The notes under the pieces are model-generated. The model made no database searches. It was not told the origin of the DNA and worked only from the letters and a program-made list of their open reading frames with translations. Positions 19,480 to 31,800 of a DNA stretch of 64,000 nucleotides are shown here, piece by piece. Made by a program: the position numbers and the translations under genes. Every line of letters starts with the position of its first letter. Position 1 is the first letter of the stretch. This DNA is from Rhynchospora pubera (Eukaryota; Streptophyta; Magnoliopsida; Poales; Cyperaceae), in assembly GCA_028095005.1 (NCBI GenBank), contig JAMFTS010000070.1, positions 36,870 through 100,869 of the forward strand. The letters run 5' to 3'.

Positions 19480-20615
19480 TGTTTTAGGTCACGAGTTTGA
19501 CCATCTTTTGCTAAGTCATGATTGGATTGGTCCCAGAGAGTGAGACAGCGAGCGACTTGTCATATCTCTTGTTGGTGATGTCCTCCAATAGAGTTCCATG
19601 CATGCAAGTCGAGAGATAATCAAATGAGTACCCCATTGTTCCTTTCCCAATAGAGAGTTTCTTCGTTTGTCCTGTATCTAGCTTAGAATTAGCAATAACG
19701 AGGGAGGTCGGGAGGTCGGGAGAGACTTCAATTCGACTTTGGGGGCCTCAATTCGGATCGAACTAGGGCAATTCGAACCAAACAGAAGGTTTGTGGCCTT
19801 TTGTTCCTCAACTCGGGGTTCAACTCGGTCCGAGTTGAGGGTCGAGTTGGGCCGAAATTTGCTGTTTGGAACCTCTGTTACGTCGCGTAGGGTCTTCTCT
19901 ACCCCAATTGACTCTTGCAAATAATCGAGAGAGTCTTGATAGCTTTCAAGGGCGTCATGGTATTGCTCTCTAAGAGACTCTTCGATTTCGGGAACCTCTT
20001 GAACTATACAACACTTGTCAACGGGGTTGGGACACTTCAAAGCATGATCTATTGAAAAATAGAGTTGCTTTCCCCCTACTCTAACCAAAATTGTCCCATG
20101 TCGGGCATCCATCATTACATCGGCGGTTCTAAGGAAGGGGTGTCCCAAAATGATAGGCACCTCCTTGTCTTTTTCCATATCTGTTACCACAAAATCTCCC
20201 GGTACAACAAACTTTCCCACTTGAACGGGCACGTCCTCCAAAATACCCAAGGGCAACCGCATTGAGGAATCAGCAAGTTGCAATGTCATTCTTATTGGCC
20301 TAAGTTTCCCAAATCCAATCTTTTCATAAACCGTTTTGGGCATCAAACTAACACTAGCTCCCATGTCACACAAGGCTTGCTTAATTGTTGCTTTACCAAT
20401 AGTACAAGGGAGAGCAAACCTACCCGGATCTTCTAATTTTGGTAGCATCTTGCTCTTCAAAGTCTCTCTACTCTTGTGTGTAAGGAACACCGTTTTGAGC
20501 TCTTCCATGGACCTCTTGCCTGTGCATAACTCCTTCAAGAATCTTGCATAAATCGGTATTTGAGCTATGGCATCCGTGAATGGGATGGTGATATTCATTT
20601 GTTTGAGAATCTCCT
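19480..20615 (-). pseudogene. Element 2 aspartic protease and start of the pre-RT region
   Basis: The frame 20598-19678 begins NITIPFTDAIAQIPIYARFL and contains an intact protease site, ALCDMGASVSLMPKTVYEKI, followed by VPIILGHPFL. An upstream in-frame TAG (about 20613) separates it from gag. Near 19700 a frame shift is needed to continue into SKLDTGQTKKL and then STCMHGTLLED, the counterpart of SICTHQILLEED before RT in element 1. The homology stops there, and the post-pol block begins at 19477. Motif sites lie in the protease-RT linker (19757/19777 and about 19817-19841). Confidence 0.8.
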
Positions 20616-21660
20616 AAAAGGTCCGAAATTGTGTATCTTCCTTCTTTTTCACAAATCACTCAGAAAAAGGGACAGGGGGAAGATAGGTTGATTCAGGTTG
20701 CCGTGTTTTCTTCTTCTCCTTGGCCTGTACTTCATTTTCACCATTTTTCTCCTCCAACTCGGAACTCGGACCGAGATGGAGAGATAGGGGTCGAGATGGG
20801 TCCAACTCGGAGCGAGTTGGGTTGGTTTGGACCTTTGTTTCGTCCTGCAGTGAATCGTTGGTAAATCCTTCAATTCCCTTGTCCTTCTGGGGTGGAGGAT
20901 GTGGTCTGAGCTGCTCCAGAACAGGCTCCGTGGCACAAGGGACCTCTAACTCGGACCGAGTTGAGGGTCGAGTTGTCTCTTTGGGTGGCATAGGTGGGTC
21001 TTCGTATTGTCTTCCACTTCTCAAAACATGAAAGGCCTTGATCTCTGCATTAGGATTGACTTGTGGCTGCCCCGGAAGTTGTCCTGGAGGTCGAAAAAAA
21101 TGCGCCTTCATCATTCGCTCCAAGCGTCGCAAGGTGCTCGCACTACCCTTCAATTCGTCCAATCCTATAGCCACAGATTTATTAAATTTCTCTTGTTCAC
21201 TCATGAATTCTTGAACAACAATTGGAATATCTTCTCTATTGGAAAAGGGTTTCCTTTGAAATGATTGGTCTCTATTGTTGTTATTGAAATAGGCATTTTT
21301 ATGCAAGCTCGGCAAGTTATTTTGGTACTTTGAACCGAAAGGGGGCCCATTGTTTAGGGAGTTCACTTGGGCCCCTCTGTTAACAATTTTAGCAAGAGAG
21401 CAATTAAGAGATGTATGTCCCTCCTTGCCGTATGATCCGCATTTGTTAGAATAGAGATGCGTCCCTTGAGTCGATTGGTAAGCGGCAAGTTCGATTTCTA
21501 ACTCTGTGATTCTATCATCTCTAGAAACGATCTCATGGACCTATTGTCTCGAGCTGTTAGGGCGACAAGGATTTGGCATAGGATACCATGTGTAGTTTCT
21601 TGCATAATAATCAAGCAAGTCTCGCCCTCGCGCAGCGTCAAGTTTTTTGAATGCCCCACC
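20616..21660 (-). pseudogene. Element 2 gag, C-terminal half
   Basis: The frame 21366-20656, with readable continuation upstream to about 21450, includes a cysteine-rich knuckle (CNKCGSYGKEGHTSLNC) and the typical gag tail (EFMSEQEKFNKSVAIGLDEL, KAFHVLRSGRQYEDPP). It ends at a TGA at about 20656 before the protease frame. Farther upstream (21450-21660) only broken pieces of gag are readable. Motif sites at 20955-20967 and 20763-20811 fall in the gag tail, where element 1 also has its pairs. Confidence 0.75.
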
Positions 21661-21684
21661 TGAAATAGTACAATGTTAATCTTA

Positions 21685-21976
21685 ATATTATCATATAATC
21701 CAGCATACAAATTTTTAATACTCGATGAGATGATGGACAATGGCTTCCCCCTTACCACTGAGCCCAATCTCCTCAAGGATATCGTCCTCCCTCCCAACCT
21801 TGTCACCAAGGTTCTTCATGCCGTCACCAGCAATTCCTCCCCTTCTGTCGGTCCCACTCTCCCCCATGTTGCTGCCTCTATTGTCCCCTGGCGTTCCACC
21901 CACCCCAAGACCACCACCAACGAGGTCTATGTCAACCTCGTTGAACAACTCGATGCCTCTGTCAACCGGTCCGTCT
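21685..21976 (+). pseudogene. Exon fragment of an AP-3 complex mu subunit gene
   Basis: The translation contains LDEMMDNGFPLTTEPNLLKD, SVGPTLPHVAASIVPWRSTH and NEVYVNLVEQLDASVNR, which match the N-terminal longin/linker region of plant AP-3 mu (AP3M), a medium adaptin of vacuolar trafficking. Homology ends at AACCG followed by GTCCGT, which looks like an exon/intron border, so this came from genomic DNA and not from cDNA. No other AP3M exon is found on either side. It sits exactly between the truncated element 2 and the TIR segment, so it is a relic or a transposon-carried fragment. Confidence 0.8.
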
Positions 21977-22019
21977 TCTCTACTATTTGACAAGGTGCGG
22001 AGTTTTGGGCCGGTCCTAA

Positions 22020-25000
22020 TATGGGACATCCCAACTATTTGACATCCTTAACATCTCAGGCGGATTAATGGGCTAGCCCAACGCAATTCATTTTGCGCAC
22101 TGCGATCTGGGTGTCAGATGCTGGATCGTGACGTCATCAAGATACTGGAAGCATTTAAGTTGATGTAAGGGAGTATATAAATATGTTTTAAACTTTTTAT
22201 ATAAAATTTAATAATGTTTATAATGAATCAAATTCTGGCATTTGGTGCTATCCGACTGGAACATAAAGGAGTATATATTCCTATAAGGAATTAAATTATT
22301 TGTATTAATGGAGTACTTATTTTTTCAACAATTAGTCTTCAAAAGATGATTAATTATATTTTAGGTAGTAAAGATACAAACTAAGGGAGTATATACTTTA
22401 TCATAAGGGATTCAAATAAGCATGCATAATATAAAAAAATTGTATATATAACAATTTAAAATTGGCATTCACACAAAGACACCAACAAATATTTATGACA
22501 ATAAGTTGACATTAAAACCAAATATCTGTATCATTCCTAACAATAAACTAGTCATCTTTCAAACATTACAACCAAGTTCAAATTAACTATTCATTCAAAC
22601 TAACCATAAAATAATTCCAACTAAGTTCAAACATACTAACAAACTTAATAGTATCACTATAACAACAAGCATCACATTGAAGTCAGAATAAGAATAGATC
22701 ATCTCAGGCAAGAAGAATGCATTCTGCTATTTATTTCTTTTTTGACATCCTTCAAAATAGATGACATCACATGAAATAAATAAAAAAAGAACATCAGCAT
22801 ATTATATACTCTCATTCCAGCTTATATTTACTCCTTTAATTGAAGTTAATTACTCTTCTATAAGAAAATACTTAGCATAGATTAATTAAAAAACATCATC
22901 TGATATATACTCCCTTGCGCAATGTAATTACTCCCTTAAAAAAAATATAAACTCTTATTAACAAATAAGTGAAATCTATGTTGTAGCTAAATTTCTGGAC
23001 AATATTTTCAAAGTTGAAGCAACATATTTCAATGATCAGATTACATAACTAAATACTCCATTATATGTAAATAAGTAAGCATTCATTAAACAAAGTGCAA
23101 AAAACTGAAAATATTTGTGCAATTACTCATTTAAGTAAGCATTCCTTTAAGAATTGTCCAATGTTAGAACAAAACACCTACCAGGTTCTTGATATGTACT
23201 CCCTTGTTAGATATTATTTACTCCCTTATCCTATGTTCTGTACTCCTTTAAACCTATGCTAAAATACCAAACACACCTGCCAGGTTCTTGATATGTAATT
23301 CCTTGTTAGATATTATTTACTCCCTTATCCTATATTTTGTACTCCTTTAAGATTATGCTAAATACCAAACACAACTGTCAGGTTCTTGATATGTACTCCG
23401 TTGTTAGATATTATTTACTCACTTATCAAATGTTTTGTACTCCTTTAAGCCTATGCTAAAATACCAAACACACCTGCCAGGTTTTTGATATGTACTCCCT
23501 TGTTAAATATTATTAACTCCCTTATCCTATGTTATGTACTTCTTTAAGCCTATGATAAAATACCAAACACACATGTCAGGTTCTTTATATGTAATCCCTT
23601 GTTAGATATTATTTACTCCCTTATCCTATATTTTGTACTCCTTTAAGATTGCTAAAATACCAAACACAACTATCAGGTTCTTGATATGTACTCTGTTGTT
23701 AGATATTATTTACTCCCTTATCATATGTTTTGTACTCCTTTAAGCCTATGCTAAAATACCAAACACACCTGCCAGGTTCTTGACATGTACTCCCTTGTTA
23801 AATATTATTACTCCCTTATACGATGTTCTGTACTCCTTTAAGGCTATGCTAAAATACCAAACACACCTGCCAGGTTCTTGATATGTACTCCCTTGTTAGA
23901 TATTATTTACTCTCATATCCTATATTTTGTACTCCTTTAAGATTATGCTAAAATACCAAACACACCTGCCAAGTTCTTGATATGTACTCTCTTGTTAGAT
24001 ATTATTTACTCTCTTATACTATATTTTGTACTCCTTTAACATTATGTTAAAATACCAAACACACCTGTCAGGTTCTTGATATGTACTCCCTTGTTAGATA
24101 TTATTTACTCCCTTATCGTGTATTGTGTACTCCTTTAAGCATATATTAGAACAGCAAACAAACAACAAAGCTTCTTGATATGTACTCCCTTGTTAAATAT
24201 TATTTATTTCCTTATCCTATGTTCTGTACTCTTTTAAGCCTATGCTAAAATACCAAACACACCTGCCAGTTTCTCTTATCCTATATTTTGTACTCTTTTA
24301 AGCCTATACTAAAACAGCAAACAAAACGCTTAAAGGAGTAGAAAAATTCAATACATTTGATCAAATTACATACACATCCAATAAATTACTCTAAATAAAC
24401 TGAAGTATATATTCTATTGTTTTGTTACAAATAAAGTCAAAGTATTTAGATAAATCCATAACATATAAATAGATAATCCTATTGATCAAAATAAATACTA
24501 CCTATGATCAAATGACATACACATCCCAATTTACTAAAAAATCAACGCCTCAAATATTTCATCCCAATTTAGTAATTACATACTCCCTTATGCTAAACTA
24601 AATGAACTGATGGTATTCAAAATGAGCCCTCATATATATAATAATATGTACTCCCTCAAACTTTTATTTATACTCCCTCGTGATAATTTATTTACTTCTT
24701 CTGATTTTGAATAATGTTAAAATGCAACATCATAATTGTTAAAGCAGAATTAAGAACATATAACAACAATTAAGAGAAATTGACATTGATTGAGACCAAT
24801 ACCTTGAATATAAAGAAGATCAATAGCAATGGCATTTGAATTAGGGATCTCGCTGACGTAACCACTCCGATAAAGACCGATCAGCAACAAAGGTAAGAAA
24901 AACGATGAAATAGCATATACGACCATGACGAAAAAGTCGATTACTTTAGATCTGAGAAGAAGAAAAGAGAATACCTTAGTGATCTCTTTCTCGAATCTTA

Positions 25001-26120
25001 ACTAACTTCATCGCGAGGGAGGAGGCGACTCCTACTCTGTCGTCGGTGACTTTGACGAAGATCTATCTTCGACGCGAGGAAGGTCCGGTGCTGCCATGGC
25101 GATTCCAAGAGGAGAGAGAGATGAGATATGGAATGAAAAAAAACAAATGAACAAAAATATATTTACTCTTTTATTTTAAGATAACTATCCTTACGACAAG
25201 CATATATAAACATGCGTTGCAAACATATAAAACATGCACAATTACAGAGGAAAAAAATGAACATGATAGTGTCATATCAACAAGCAAGAGATACACGTAC
25301 AAAATATGAAGATAAATGAACAAAAATACTAAAAAATTAGAATTAATCACAGTTATAAATGAAATTATACTATCGTTATTCAAAAATTGGAGTTAATTAT
25401 ATGAATCAAACACTTGTGATAAATGATATCGATGATTCCAAACTTGACATCGATCCGCTTCAACCTGACTTCAAACAGTATAGAAAGTACTGGTGCTTCA
25501 AACTGATATGCTTCAAACAATGGAAGTAATTCATGACTTATATTTCTGATATAGTGAATCTTTACTTCAACACAAAAAATTTGATTTCAAATTTTAGATC
25601 AGTAATTAAACACAACAAAATCGCAAATCAATTAGCTAAATTAAAAAATATGAAAGCGATGAAAAATTTGCGGTCTGATCTGATCAAGATAGGGATAGAC
25701 TAACTAGATTGAGATTGACTAACCTGAGGGAGAATTGATGGCAAATGTGTTGTATAAATGCTTGAAGTATGATCCGATCGAGAAATAAAAAACACAAAAA
25801 CCACAAATTAAACAATGAAATTGAAAAATACGAAAATGATGATGATTTTGTGATCTGATTTGATCGAGATATGATAGAATCACCTAAAAGAGAGATGAAG
25901 AGAGCGCGTTAGCAGTGGTAGAGAGAGGAGCTTCGTAGAGAGAGACTCCGTAAGTAGAGAGAGAGAGAGATTTGATCTTTGATCTGATTGAAAGATATAT
26001 TTAACGAAAGGAATTTCAATCTCGTGCATTTCATGTGATTTTGTTGACGGGTCTTCCAGACTTCATTGTGAGAGTGCCCATAAGGGATGGCAGGATGTCA
26101 TATTAAGATGATGGCAGTTA
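22020..26120. mobile_element. Probable TIR element, ~4.1 kb, with internal minisatellite
   Basis: The left border reads GGGACATCCCAACTATTTGACATCC; the right border, inverted, reads GGATATCCTAACTGCCATCATC then GACATCCTGCC. These share GAYATCCYAACT and GACATCCT in order, which suggests imperfect terminal inverted repeats. The interior is AT-rich with a minisatellite (23182-24320), a dispersed ACTCCCTT motif, and a GC-richer block at 25000-25130 with a short minus-strand start (MAAPDLPRVEDRSSSKSPTTE). No transposase was recognised. Ends and superfamily are uncertain. Confidence 0.45.
23182..24320. repeat. Minisatellite, about 11.5 copies of 97-99 bp
   Basis: CAGGTTCTTGATATGTACTC recurs at 23182, 23281, 23379, 23478, 23577, 23674, 23773, 23871, 23970, 24069 and about 24167, then a partial copy at about 24267. 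Each unit holds three ACTCCYT-type motifs and ends AAATACCAAACACACCTGC. Copies differ by scattered substitutions. There are no unique spacers of the CRISPR type. Confidence 0.95.
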
Positions 26121-28241
26121 GGATATCCGGTTTTGGGCATCATTTTAATTTGGAGTACAAGGTGATTTTTGGGCATTATCGCATGCCAAATTGCCAATAC
26201 AAATAGGAAGTGTAAATAAATATTATTTTATGTGCGATTAAAGACGGAACTCACCTAGCAGTGATTCCATTTATTTTCATTGATAATAAAAACGTTGTTA
26301 GTTCTGTCCGATCGAGTTTCCAGCAAATAAAAAATGGTTGGACATAAATTTGATATAACCTGAACTTCAAATTTAAACGATCAAGACATGCATCTACAAA
26401 TGTATAGTAAGAACTCAACTCTATTGTAATTGTACTGTCAATTTCCATAACTTAAGTGATATACTCTACGATTACCATTTGTATACATTTCATTAGACGA
26501 TGAAACAAAAGTAGTTTTTGTCACTATATTCCTCTAAAGTAGTTTTTGTCACTATATTCAGTCAAAGAAGTGGGGCTTTAACTAATAATAGTTCTAGTTA
26601 TAATGTTCGGCTATAACCAATTAACCATAATTGAGTTTCGTAGAATGTTTAAAAGGCTGATTTTCTTCTGCATATTTCTGCTGCATTGGGTGATTATATT
26701 TTATTTTTCTATAAGCAAAAGGAAAGAGTAAAACATCTACTCAAGTCAATAGAACTGTGAATCAGGGTACTAGGAAAACTGATTTTGTTTTATCCATTCC
26801 ATTTTTACCCTTTTCTTTTTTTGAGGGCCTTTTTACCCTTTTATAATTTCTAATTCTTCGCATTAAAATAGAATTAATTTTAATTCAAACTATCATTGCT
26901 CAGTTGCTTGTTATCCTCTAGTTTGTTTTAATCTTCAACCACTCTAACACATATGTTTCTTCAGAACTGAAAGGGATTGGAGTTGTTTGCTGCAATTGGC
27001 CAAAATGCCCACTTATGTGATGTACTCTGCCTTATCATGCACGTTCTATATATATTTGTGATATCTGGTAAGAATCAAATTCAAATATGATTACAACAGT
27101 TCCAACCAAATTTCACCATGTGCACAAAATATATTGAAATTCCTCTGATATTTAATAATTAGTACGACCTTATTTCTCAAATTTAATGACTTATCAGAAA
27201 AATTACATATGATATAAACTGATAATTTTTTCTATCAAAGAATGAAATTATTCATCTGAATTGTCCAAATCTACATGTAAATTTTTACTAGCTTCTCGTT
27301 TAGCAATGAGAAAATTCTATGAAAAATACAATGCCAGGATAAACCTTATTTCTCATTATCGCAAAAAACCATATCTAGATAATGTCCATTGCATATTTCA
27401 CTCTTTGTTGTATAAAGAAAGAGGAAAACATGTGCAAATTCTTTAAACACGATTCACCCACACTTGCTGCGCATACAAAGAAACACGTAAAACCTGGATG
27501 GAATTACACTAGACGAATTAAAGCATTCCTTTATTCAGACCTTTTTTTTTATTCCTTTGTTAAAATAGGAGTTAATAACTTAGTAAAATACCATTTCTAA
27601 AAACCGCACATTTTCTTTTCGAGGTCAAACACAATACCTGAAAAACTGCGAGCGTTTTTTTCGAGGCTGCCGTTTCGAATTTCAGTGGGCGTCCAATTCC
27701 AATGAGCTTGAAAACCAGTGGATTGAAAGTTTCTGTGTGCTTCTTAATAACTATTAATAGGCATGCTAGCTTACTGAAATGGAAAAACTCACCAAAGAGA
27801 AAAGCTCAAGTCCAGTACGTCAATCCATCTCTGGTTAACATAAACGATGATATTCTTATAGATTATTTCCATGATCATCAGATATTATGAAGAAAGCATG
27901 GAGACGCATGATCATCAGATTATTTCCTTTTGGCATGAGTGGTTTAGGAAATGGAGGCATTTCTTGGTTATACTAAACTCCCAGGTATTAAATTTATATG
28001 AGTTGCTTCCTTTTCTATATTTTTTTGAGAAAAATATTGCGAAAAGGAAAATTTAGGAGACTTGCGGCATATTTTAGCGCTAGCAAAGTGTCTATAATTT
28101 TTCATTAATAAGCCAAGGGAACTTCATTTGTTCTTTAATTTTCCAAAATTTTAAGGCGTCATCTATCTTTGTACAATGTGTCTTGCAAAACAAAAAATTG
28201 GCTATACTGAGTTTGGATCAGGAACTTGATCAAGAATTGTG
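26121..28241. other. Intergenic, no gene recognised
   Basis: AT-rich. It contains a short tandem duplication (AAAGTAGTTTTTGTCACTAT twice, about 26506-26556) and a micro-LINE insertion (26815-26829). The part 27600-27960 has patchy similarity to 34570-34980 (for example GATCATCA and GAGGC-TCCGTTT blocks), suggesting old duplication around the aminotransferase gene. Confidence 0.45.
26815..26829 (-). mobile_element. Micro-insertion of a LINE 3' end
   Basis: CTTTTTTTGAGGGCC lies between two perfect copies of TTTTTACCCTTTT (26802-26814 and 26830-26842). On the minus strand it reads GGCCCTCAAAAAAAG, the terminus shared with the LINE ends at 552 and 717. It is essentially only poly(A) plus the last few bases. 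Confidence 0.6.
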
Positions 28242-28586
28242 CATGTTTCAAAAACCAGAAAATTAAAGCACATAAAAAAGTATGTAACCCTTATTTGTGT
28301 TGAAAAGAATCGAACAGTTAAAGGTGCTCAATATCGTGCGCATGTATATATGCTTACCTCTGTTTTGGCACACCTTTAGTTAAGCAATTTGAACAATTGA
28401 GAAATACAAAAGAATACATGTTTCAAATACCAGGAAAGCACATTTAACTCTTATTTGTGCTAGAAAGAATCAAAGAGTTCAAGTTGCACAAACACCATGT
28501 GCATTTATATATGCTTGCCTCTGTTTTGGCACAATTTTAAGCAATCCTGAAGTTGAACAATCACAATAGCGAGAGACAAGAGAATA
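28242..28586. repeat. Two-copy tandem duplication, ~176 bp, downstream of the aminotransferase gene
   Basis: The first copy (28242-28416) and the second (28417-28586) share CATGTTTCAAA-ACCAG, CTTATTTGTG, GCTT-CCTCTGTTTTGGCACA and the end AAGAGAATA. They are diverged, so the duplication is not recent. It lies 3' of the gene. Confidence 0.8.
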
Positions 28587-28804
28587 CAAGCAATCAAAAA
28601 CATATAGATATGGCATATATAAGGGATTTGATCTGATAGAATTTAAGGTTTGCAAAATTACAAATCAACCACTAACAAATGACGCAAGTACTCCAACACC
28701 AATAAACCAAAAACATTTAACAAAAGTTCCAACTTCCAACATCAAAACCAACCATCTGGCACTTCCAGCTAACAATAGCTTACAACAAAACAAACTTCAA
28801 ACCA

Positions 28805-31800
28805 TCATTCCAAGGATGAGATGCGCTTGATGAAAACATCAAAATTTGCATCCCTATCCAACATACTTATTCTCACATACTCCGGTCCAACCCCAAATTG
28901 CCTCCCACTGCGAGTGAGAATATTGATAGTTTTGAAGAACACTTCCAAGTCCACAATACTCTGATCCTCACATCTTAGCCAAGCAAATCCTTCATCATTA
29001 GAGGAAAAATGTAAATAAAATTTATTTTTGAGAAATTTACAGATAGTAATATATATTTACTTGTTACAGGTACCTGGATACGTTTCTGCATGTTCTTCCA
29101 AAAACTTGCAGAACTCTGACGGGAACTGGGGAAGGCTGAATCGCCCTGACGCCTCTATAGCTTGGCGCAGCCTCTTCCACCTATTTGCCAACAAGCACCG
29201 GCCAAAGTGGAAGAACTTGCTACCAGCCTCAACATCTGGAAGCTCGTAGCCATCTGCGATGACCTTCAGGATCTTGGCTGCTCGCACTTGGGAGTCCTTG
29301 GAGACACCAATGGTGTTCATTTCAATGAACTTTCCCATTTTGCGAGCTACTTCAGCATCCTTCACCAAGGCCCAGCTATCATGAAAAAAATTCAAATTAG
29401 CATATTTTGGGGAATTGTCAATCAAGAATAAAGGACAAGAACATAGATGTCATGTGCACAACAGAAAAAATGATGCAGGTTGGGCTAACCCTATTCGAGT
29501 TCCAGCATGGCCTGTAGCTTTCGACACTGTGAAGAGCATTATGTCATGGTCAGCTGGGCGTCGCATTGGGGTGTATTGAGGCCAGTAGTATGCCATGTCG
29601 TGAACCCGTTTTCCAGCCTCATTACCACACACAGCCTCTCTTATTTCCCCATCTGGGTTATTGGGGCTGCACACAAGTTCAATGAAGTTGTCATCCCCGT
29701 TGAAGGCAGCTGCATCCCCGGCCCAGCGGAACATTCCAGATTTCATGAAGTCTGCGATGCTTGAATACATCTGTAATAAAAATGAAATAAGCAAATTAAT
29801 GCAAAAATTATGCGATCTTATGTTATTACTGATTTGATTGATTTTACAATAAAATGCTAGTGTGCTTGTCTTGAGATTTTCTGTGATATTGTAATAGAGT
29901 TTCTTATAGTTCTAAACTTCTAATTTCTCTGACTCTTGGTTTGCCCAGTTTCTTTCTGCTTTCTTGCAATCTTTCTTTCATCTTCCTCCTCCCTTTTTTA
30001 TTGTTTTGCTTTGCTTCATTAATTAGTACAACAATGAGCATGATTTCTCAGAATATATAAGAATATATATATGTATACATGACAGTAGAGAATTGTGTTG
30101 CATTTTTTTTTTTTTGTTAAGACACTAAATTAGGTTAGAATCTAGTCTAGAGAAGAGGTACCTTCCTATAACTTTATATAGCACCTTCTCATACTATTTA
30201 TCATATAATTATGAATGATGTAATATCAGAAAAATTCTTAATTCTCAGTCTAAGGTTCAAGAGAGACGTAACTTGAACCATGTACAGCTTTGCCAGGCAT
30301 TAGCTGCTCATATGATAGAAATTCCAAAAAAAAAAAAAAAAAATGGAAACAATGTAATGCTGTGAGGCCTGAGAACTTGAAAACTACCAGCCAAATGGAA
30401 AGTTTAATTCCTTTAAAACATTTCCTCACAAACAAGAACTTACAGTAAATAGATAGAATTTATGTAATTGTATACAGTTATGAATATGTTTTTCATAAAC
30501 TAAATTCTTTTCTTCACCATACATTTATTAGAAGTAAATATTATTCGTCTCGCAAAAATTATTTGCGGCATTCTTTGTAATCGTCAGAACAATTTTTACA
30601 TGGATGTATTACAAAATTTAATTTAAAACTAATCTGAGGATTATTTTTTGAGAGATTTTTCCCTAACCTTTTTTTTCACTCCTTTTACAAAACATAAAAC
30701 TGTAACGGGATAGAATTGTTTTCTAATATTGCAAAACATACTGAAGATGTAAGATAAAAGGACTATGAATGCCAAACGAACATTGTATGAGACGACCACC
30801 CATCCCGAACAATATATAGTACCTTTTTAAGATAGGAAACTTGCTCGACAACATCGTGTACGTTAAGTCTCCTCAAAAGTAGGATCATTGTATGTTTTTT
30901 TAAGTATCTTATATTCTTATCAGATCAGATCGACCTAATTAGATTAAAGAAATCATATAATCAATATTTCAAATTTTAATATGGCCCTTAAATTCTAAGT
31001 TTCAATAAATATATACCTAGAAAACTTTTTTTTTTTGCAAATTAATACTTTTTTAAAACTAACAATTGACGCTTGAACGCCAAGAGAAGAACTTCATTAC
31101 TTTTCAGGCTTGAGATCAGAATAATAATGACTATAATAAATGAATAATCATTCAATCTAAACAATGCATGACTATGAAATTTAGCTAGAGTCATACCGAG
31201 TAGTAGGGTGCAGCAGAGATGACATTAACAGGCTGCCGGGCCTCAGTGGAAGAAAGAGCAAAAAGGGCGGCATGGATCAACTGAGTGGAACCCACCCCAA
31301 CTATGATGTGGCGGTCGTCAGTGACTGCATTACCAACAATTCGGTGTAGGCGTAGTGCTTCGTTGGCAAACTCAGGTTCAAGAAACCAGCAAAAATTTTT
31401 AGGGTCAGAGAAATAACTCATTTTCTGCCATCCAGGAATTACCACTGTGGCGCTGTTGCCTACCTCTTTCCAGAATGGCTCGAACATGGTCGGGTCCCCA
31501 CTACATATTTAAAATTTGTGCAAAAAAATGTTTATTCAAATTTTACACAATGCATAGATCAACTTAACAATTAAAATCTGCAGACTGACTGCTACTGAAG
31601 ATTAAATTTGAAAGGCAGAAGCATATATATATATAAATTCTATGACGAACGGAGGATCTATATAAGTGGAAGGTATGTGGGTAAATCATTAAAAAATTGC
31701 AGACTGTCTCTAGTTTATTTACTATAAAGTACTCTCTATAGACTTTTAAGTTGAATACTTGATTTTCTCAAAGAAACTTTAATATTTGACTACAATAACA

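Larger units (their letters stand above)
16345..21660 (-). mobile_element. Ty3/gypsy element 2, related to element 1, internally deleted and 5'-truncated
   Basis: Right to left: gag tail with a zinc-knuckle remnant (about 21660-20616), protease (20598-19678), the start of the pre-RT region, then immediately the post-pol block (19477-19458) that in element 1 follows integrase, a spacer, polypurine tract (17720-17702) and 3' LTR. RT, RNaseH and integrase are missing, so this is a deletion derivative. The 5' LTR and N-terminal gag are cut off at about 21660 by the AP-3 mu fragment. Several stops and frame shifts are present. It carries its own family-specific palindromic motif. Confidence 0.8.

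Noticed and set aside
23182..24320. CRISPR-like array
   Set aside because: The whole 97-99 bp unit repeats with scattered substitutions; there are no conserved short repeats with unique spacers, and the DNA is from a plant.
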